Source: Paenibacillus sp.
GTDB lineage: Bacteria > Bacillota > Bacilli > Paenibacillales > Paenibacillaceae
NCBI GenBank assembly: GCA_023512345.1
Contig: JAILZT010000018.1
Coordinates: 40,517 to 104,516 of the forward strand
DNA length: 64,000 nt
Reading direction: 5' to 3'
Shown here: positions 60,463 through 64,000 of the stretch, piece by piece
Position numbering within the stretch: position 1 is the stretch's first letter
How the letters are laid out: the number at the start of each line of letters is the position of its first letter
Notes under the pieces: generated by a model
Database searches by the model: none
Told to the model about the DNA's origin: nothing
Seen by the model: the letters and a program-made list of their open reading frames with translations, nothing else
Made by a program: the position numbers and the translations under genes

Positions 60463-60577
60463 GTAACGCTTAACCGAATCATCGACTTGATTATATACCG
60501 CTTAACCGAAACACACAATGACTTTCTATAAATGCGGTGATATAATTGCTTCATCATTCAGTACGGTTAAGCGTTAC
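60463..60577. promoter_or_regulatory. three operator copies between recombinase and repressor genes
   Basis: GTAACGCTTAACCG (60463-60476) and CGGTTAAGCGTTAC (60564-60577) are perfect inverted copies of each other, and CGCTTAACCG (60499-60508) is a third copy. They lie in the 171-bp divergent region and probably bind the HTH protein encoded at 60595. Confidence 0.75.
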
Positions 60578-60594
60578 TCGTCAGGAGGGTAAGC

Positions 60595-60795
60595 ATGGCA
60601 ATTCGAGTAAAGTTACGCCAGTTGTTAGAGCTGAGAGGATTATCTCAACGGGAACTGGCTCGATTAACAGGATTACGACCGAGCACAATCAACCATCTTT
60701 GTTCTGACAATGTAGACAGGGTTTACTTAGAGACACTAGAACTTGTTTGTAAAACACTGAATGTCAGGATTGAAGAATTAATAGAGATTGATTGA
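60595..60795 (+). CDS. Cro/CI-type HTH repressor
   Basis: A 66-residue helix-turn-helix protein, all of it one XRE domain: LLELRGLSQRELARLTGLR, then STINHLCSDNVDRVYLETLE. AGGAGGG lies 6 nt before the ATG. It is divergent from the serine recombinase, with repeated operators between, like a compact phage or element switch. Confidence 0.9.
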   Translation: MAIRVKLRQLLELRGLSQRELARLTGLRPSTINHLCSDNVDRVYLETLELVCKTLNVRIEELIEID

Positions 60796-60923
60796 GTGGT
60801 CATACCACCCACGGCGGCAACTGCGGAATATCTCTCCATTCATGTAAAGAGAAGTTCGCTCTCTTTACCCTCCAAGAAACAAGCACCTCCCCAAAAATCG
60901 CAGACCGCCCACGGCGTGTCTGC

Positions 60924-61163
60924 TGATTCTTCTTTAATTGATTCTTTCCTTGATTCTTCTTTATTGAATGTTATTTATGATTATTATTAGTGAGACTATC
61001 TGACGGTTGCCAACAGACTTTACGTCCAACATACAGACTATCTGTCCTGCATAACCGACTCTAAGTCGAAACCGTGGACACATTGTCTACAGTCCCCATA
61101 TTGTAGCCTTCAACAGACTGTATGACGGTTATCAGGACAGAAAGTCTGCTGAAATAACAGACT
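60924..61163. other. candidate iteron-type replication region
   Basis: Two copies of TGATTCTTCTTTA (60924, 60951) lead into a very AT-rich stretch (60960-60990). Then come four ACAGACT repeats (61013, 61033, 61113, 61157) and an inverted AGTCTG (61143), with GACGGTT at two places. It lies directly beside the end of the HTH gene at 61166. This looks like an origin with DNA-unwinding element and iterons; function is inferred. Confidence 0.45.
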
Positions 61164-61165
61164 CA

Positions 61166-61792
61166 TCATTTTTGCCCGTTCACATCGAGGGGAAAGCGTT
61201 TGTCTAACTCCGTTCTCAGGAACTGAGCATAGCTGTCCAGTATTTCTTTCTCGGCAAACTTGTCCATTGGCAACCGCCTTTCGTTAAGTCTTTGAATTTT
61301 GGCGGTAAACGCCCGATACTCTTCACGCTTGACGATTCCCTGAGCCCACAGAGTCAGTTCCCTTTCGTGTACTTGCTTCCGCACGCTACCGATAAACTCA
61401 TGTGTTTTCTCACTCATAAGCAAATACGGGTGGCAATGAAGATAATTCAGCAAGTAATACGTGTTGTTCTTGCCTTGACTGACTAGAATCAGCTTCTTAT
61501 CCGCCAAGTCCTTGATGTGACGTTCTATTGTCTTTGAACTACTCCCGACATTTCGGGCAATCATTTCATGTGTCGGGTAACACTGTGCCTTGTCACTCAT
61601 ATAAGCGATAAGGTCAATGAGAATTAGCTTCTCGTATTGACTCAGCCCGTAGCACCGATGGATTTTATGCGGCACTTTAGTAAAACCCTTGTGATGAGCC
61701 GTAAACTCGCTCTCTTGACTTACCTTGTCCATGTACTCATTTGCTGCTTGACGATTTTGAATCAGCCAAAAGTCATTCGTCCTCGTTGTCAT
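61166..61792 (-). CDS. HTH replication-initiator-like protein
   Basis: A 208-residue protein with a winged-helix domain like plasmid replication initiators and HTH_36 proteins: LSQYEKLILIDLIAYMSDKA, CYPTHEMIARNVGSSSKTIE, then RHIKDLADKKLIL. The rest is helical and basic at the end. It lies next to an iteron-like region, which supports a role in replication or control of the mobile element. Confidence 0.75.
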   Translation of the reverse strand: MTTRTNDFWLIQNRQAANEYMDKVSQESEFTAHHKGFTKVPHKIHRCYGLSQYEKLILIDLIAYMSDKAQCYPTHEMIARNVGSSSKTIERHIKDLADKKLILVSQGKNNTYYLLNYLHCHPYLLMSEKTHEFIGSVRKQVHERELTLWAQGIVKREEYRAFTAKIQRLNERRLPMDKFAEKEILDSYAQFLRTELDKRFPLDVNGQK

Positions 61793-62124
61793 TCTAAATC
61801 CCTGCCTTCTTTAGTCGTTAGTTGCTCCGCCACAAGGCGGCTATGAAGTCAGGAAGGCGGCTAGCCTTGACACGCATCCTTACCTGCTTATATAAACTGC
61901 TCGTCAGCAGAGTTCTTTCTTACGCTGTAACAATCGCTGTAAAGGACAGTTCAGTTGTGGACTTAATCAAAATGCTTTAAGTTTGCCGCCCCTACTAAGA
62001 ATAGTCGTTCCATCCATCCAAAAAGATGCGACTTCTGACCTTCTCACCCTTTCTATCGGGACAGGGTATTCTACAGTTGCGAGACATATTGAAAAAAACG
62101 TGAGAAAGCGAAGATAACAAAAAA
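61793..62124. other. non-coding region upstream of the HTH gene
   Basis: No gene was found here. A small CCGCC/GGCGG hairpin lies near 61830. The promoter of the replication-like gene should be inside. The boundary between the mobile element and the Rhs locus probably falls within or just after this stretch. Confidence 0.4.
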
Positions 62125-62162
62125 CAGGTCAATCATGGTGGTATCTGACCATAATCGACCTG
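62125..62162 (-). terminator. terminator at the end of the Rhs locus
   Basis: CAGGTC pairs with GACCTG and ATGGT with ACCAT in one stem on the minus strand, followed by TTTTTTG. A weaker relative is at 50575. No gene was found in 62163-62316. Confidence 0.8.
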
Positions 62163-62316
62163 AATCGAGTAACTGCTTTGCATTATTTAGGTATACTTTC
62201 TCAAGCATGGATGTGAGTACAAGGAATTAAAGAAGTTCTTATACTGGTATTACATGGGTTACGCATGTTTGGACTCAGCCGCACAATTCATTCGGCACTG
62301 GGTGGGGGAAAGAAAG

Positions 62317-62344
62317 ACCTTGAGGATTTGTGTCCCCAAGGTCA
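62317..62344 (-). terminator. cassette terminator (copy 5)
   Basis: GACCTTGGGG pairs with a GAGG-containing arm ending AAGGTC on the minus strand, followed by TTTCTTTCC. It ends the immunity gene at 62350. Confidence 0.75.
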
Positions 62345-62349
62345 AAAGG

Positions 62350-62655
62350 TTACAGTCTCGTCTTAACATTATATACAGCTTCTTCAACATACTCTCTTAG
62401 TTCTATAAGTGTCCGACACGTTTTTTGAAATACTGGACTTTCCCAGTCAAAATCCTCGATAGCCACAACTCGAAAATGTCCATCTTTGGAGAACGAAGGA
62501 AACCATCCTACGTCAACGATAAACTTGTTATCATAATTGACTTGAAATAAATCCTCTTTCAAATTGTCGACTTGGCTTTCTAATGATTTATTGGGGTCGA
62601 TTTGCATATCGTCATAGACGATTTTCCCTGGTTCAAACTGAATTTTTTCAAACAT
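62350..62655 (-). CDS. immunity-like protein next to the Rhs-HINT toxin
   Basis: A protein of about 101 residues (MFEKIQFEPGKIVYDDMQID, then DNKFIVDVGWFPSFSKDGHF). It begins 10 nt after the toxin stop. AGGAGG lies about 6 nt before the ATG at 62655; the ATG at 62661 touches that site. The strand-rich sequence and place suggest the cognate immunity protein. No family is recognised. Confidence 0.75.
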   Translation of the reverse strand: MFEKIQFEPGKIVYDDMQIDPNKSLESQVDNLKEDLFQVNYDNKFIVDVGWFPSFSKDGHFRVVAIEDFDWESPVFQKTCRTLIELREYVEEAVYNVKTRL

Positions 62656-62665
62656 ACGCATCCTC

Positions 62666-64000
62666 CTATTTCAATAGTTTCTTATACTCGGCTACAGTAA
62701 TAGGATGACCATGGATAGTCCCACCACTATACTCAACCCGAACATATCGCGTTTCAACACCTTCACTTGCTCCAATTACTTTATCAAATTTCATTACCTT
62801 CCATGTCTTTCCGTTTGTTACGTCTAACCCATTTTTCCAAACATTCCGTTCAAATGCTTCAACATTCGTTCCATGCAAGTATTTCGCAGGACCACTCTTT
62901 GTTGATTTCACAACATCATTCCACGACATATTTTTGTTAGCAATATGCTTATATCCGTGGGGTGTCCAACCACACTCTGTATTATGCACCCAAATCCCAA
63001 TATCAGTTACATAATACGTATGGTAGTCCGCAACCGTAAAGTTGTAAACCGTAACTTTTTCATCAAGTTTTACAAACTCTACTTTGTCAATCGTCAGATT
63101 GCTTCCGTCAGCCTTTTGGAGTTTATCTCCTACCTGAAGTTCATCTGCGAAGACCCACCCTTTACCTTCAACCCAGAACGGGTGATTATCTGTCGTCTCG
63201 ATGATTTGTTCCCCAACATGTAGTTTAATAATATCATCACGTTGGTTGCGGTAAAGGTTAGTGACTTCCTTGTAAGCTAACTCTCCATCAGGGTTATTCT
63301 CATCCTTGGCAAGAACCTTATCTCCGACCTCAATGTCTTCGATATTCTTCTCCCCTTCGTCTGTTTGAACCTTAGTCCCTGCGGTGAAGCAATTACATCC
63401 TTTAGATTTCTCCTTGGACTTACTTCCCAGCTTCTTAAGCGTTTTTGCTAACTTTGGTGCCACTTTGGCAATGGTCTTAATAGCAGCACCGCTGCCTCCG
63501 ATCGACATCAGGACTTCGCCTAGATTTTCTCCGTAAGTTCGAACCTGCCTGTCCGTTGGTTTGCCCCCGAATACGCGAACACTATTCATCGTCACATATT
63601 GGGCGGGTGCAACGGCTGATTTGGCGGATTGAATGACTATCGTAGATAGCGATATTTCCCTATTGTATAGCGCCTTCCCCAGATCATACATGCCTACATA
63701 GGTGCTCCAAGAGAAGGCGGATTTAAACAGTTCTCCCGCTGAATCCATCAGACCTTAACCCAAGTCATCAATCTGGGACCATTTCATATGCCCTGTTGGG
63801 TCGATGAAACTCAGCGGATTATTCTCCACATACGTATACAAATTCAACGTCAGCGGACTATCAATCTCTCCCTCATACGAATCCTCAGATATAAACCGGG
63901 CCGGCCTTGGATCATAGTAACGCGCCTGCAGATAGTAATACTGCGTCTTCCGGTCAAAATAGTACCCGGCGTAGCGGAACGGGTTTTCTTTGACCAGATC
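62666..64000 (-). pseudogene. Rhs-HINT toxin gene with one in-frame stop (partial, runs off window)
   Basis: From the window end, the Rhs core reads NPFRYAGYYFDRKTQYYY, ARYYDPRPARFISEDSYEG, LYTYVENNPLSFIDPTGH and then a TAA at 63755-63757. The same frame goes on as GLMDSAGELFKSAFSW, a HINT domain (CNCFTAGTKVQTDEGEKNIE, ETTDNHPFWVEGKGW, DIGIWVHN) and a tip with HGYKHIANKNMSWNDVVK to 62666. One base change would restore one long toxin. The 360-residue part after the stop has an ATG at 63748. Confidence 0.8.

Noticed and set aside
60796..60990. 64-codon frame directly after the Cro/CI-like gene
   Set aside because: It has no ribosome binding site, Ser-rich low-complexity sequence, and overlaps the AT-rich origin-like repeats.

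Overview
The window looks like a chromosomal segment of a Paenibacillus-type endospore-forming Firmicute. This rests on the spoVAC-spoVAD-spoVAE sporulation genes, the Bacillales-type yqeG-yqeH-aroE-yhbY-nadD-yqeK-rsfS-yqeM cluster, strong AGGAGG-type ribosome binding sites with frequent TTG and GTG starts, several CUT1 sugar ABC operons with YesM/YesN-like control, and many plant-polysaccharide glycosidases. No tRNA or rRNA gene was seen.

Layout. Bases 1-6300 hold an arabinan-type operon on the minus strand (lipoprotein, two permeases, GH43 enzyme, start of a second GH43) with a divergent ArsR-like regulator. Bases 6450-17440 hold a small membrane protein and a long minus-strand run: a MoxR/DUF58/transglutaminase module, then ribosome assembly, NAD and shikimate genes. 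Bases 17600-21100 carry spoVA genes and an M42 peptidase. Bases 21200-26700 are the mannitol PTS operon mtlA-mtlR-mtlF-mtlD, with a cre-like site in its leader. Bases 26830-28930 carry an aldo/keto reductase and a pair of SMR exporters behind a guanidine-I (ykkC) riboswitch. Bases 29040-46300 form a large carbohydrate region: a GH42 operon with ABC transporter, a two-component system, GH30, two GH3 enzymes and an AraC regulator. Several of these genes have cre-like catabolite repression sites.

Bases 46400-64000 are accessory DNA. After a seven-unit 51-bp tandem array and an endonuclease-like gene comes about 15 kb of Rhs polymorphic-toxin debris on the minus strand. Short Rhs-core or HINT stubs carry different toxin tips, each followed by a small immunity-like gene and usually by a terminator. 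Many tips are broken by single-base indels, stops or truncation. One cassette includes kptA (RNA 2'-phosphotransferase). At the window end lies the most complete Rhs-HINT-toxin gene, with one in-frame stop. The array is interrupted by an IS110-family element with a structured leader that could be a bridge RNA, next to a serine recombinase, a Cro/CI-like repressor with three operator copies, and an iteron-like region with an HTH replication-like gene.

The most interesting material is this library of displaced Rhs tips and immunity genes, the kptA cassette, the IS110 leader RNA candidate and the riboswitch-controlled SMR pair. All functional calls come from reading sequence and from family knowledge; no database search was run.
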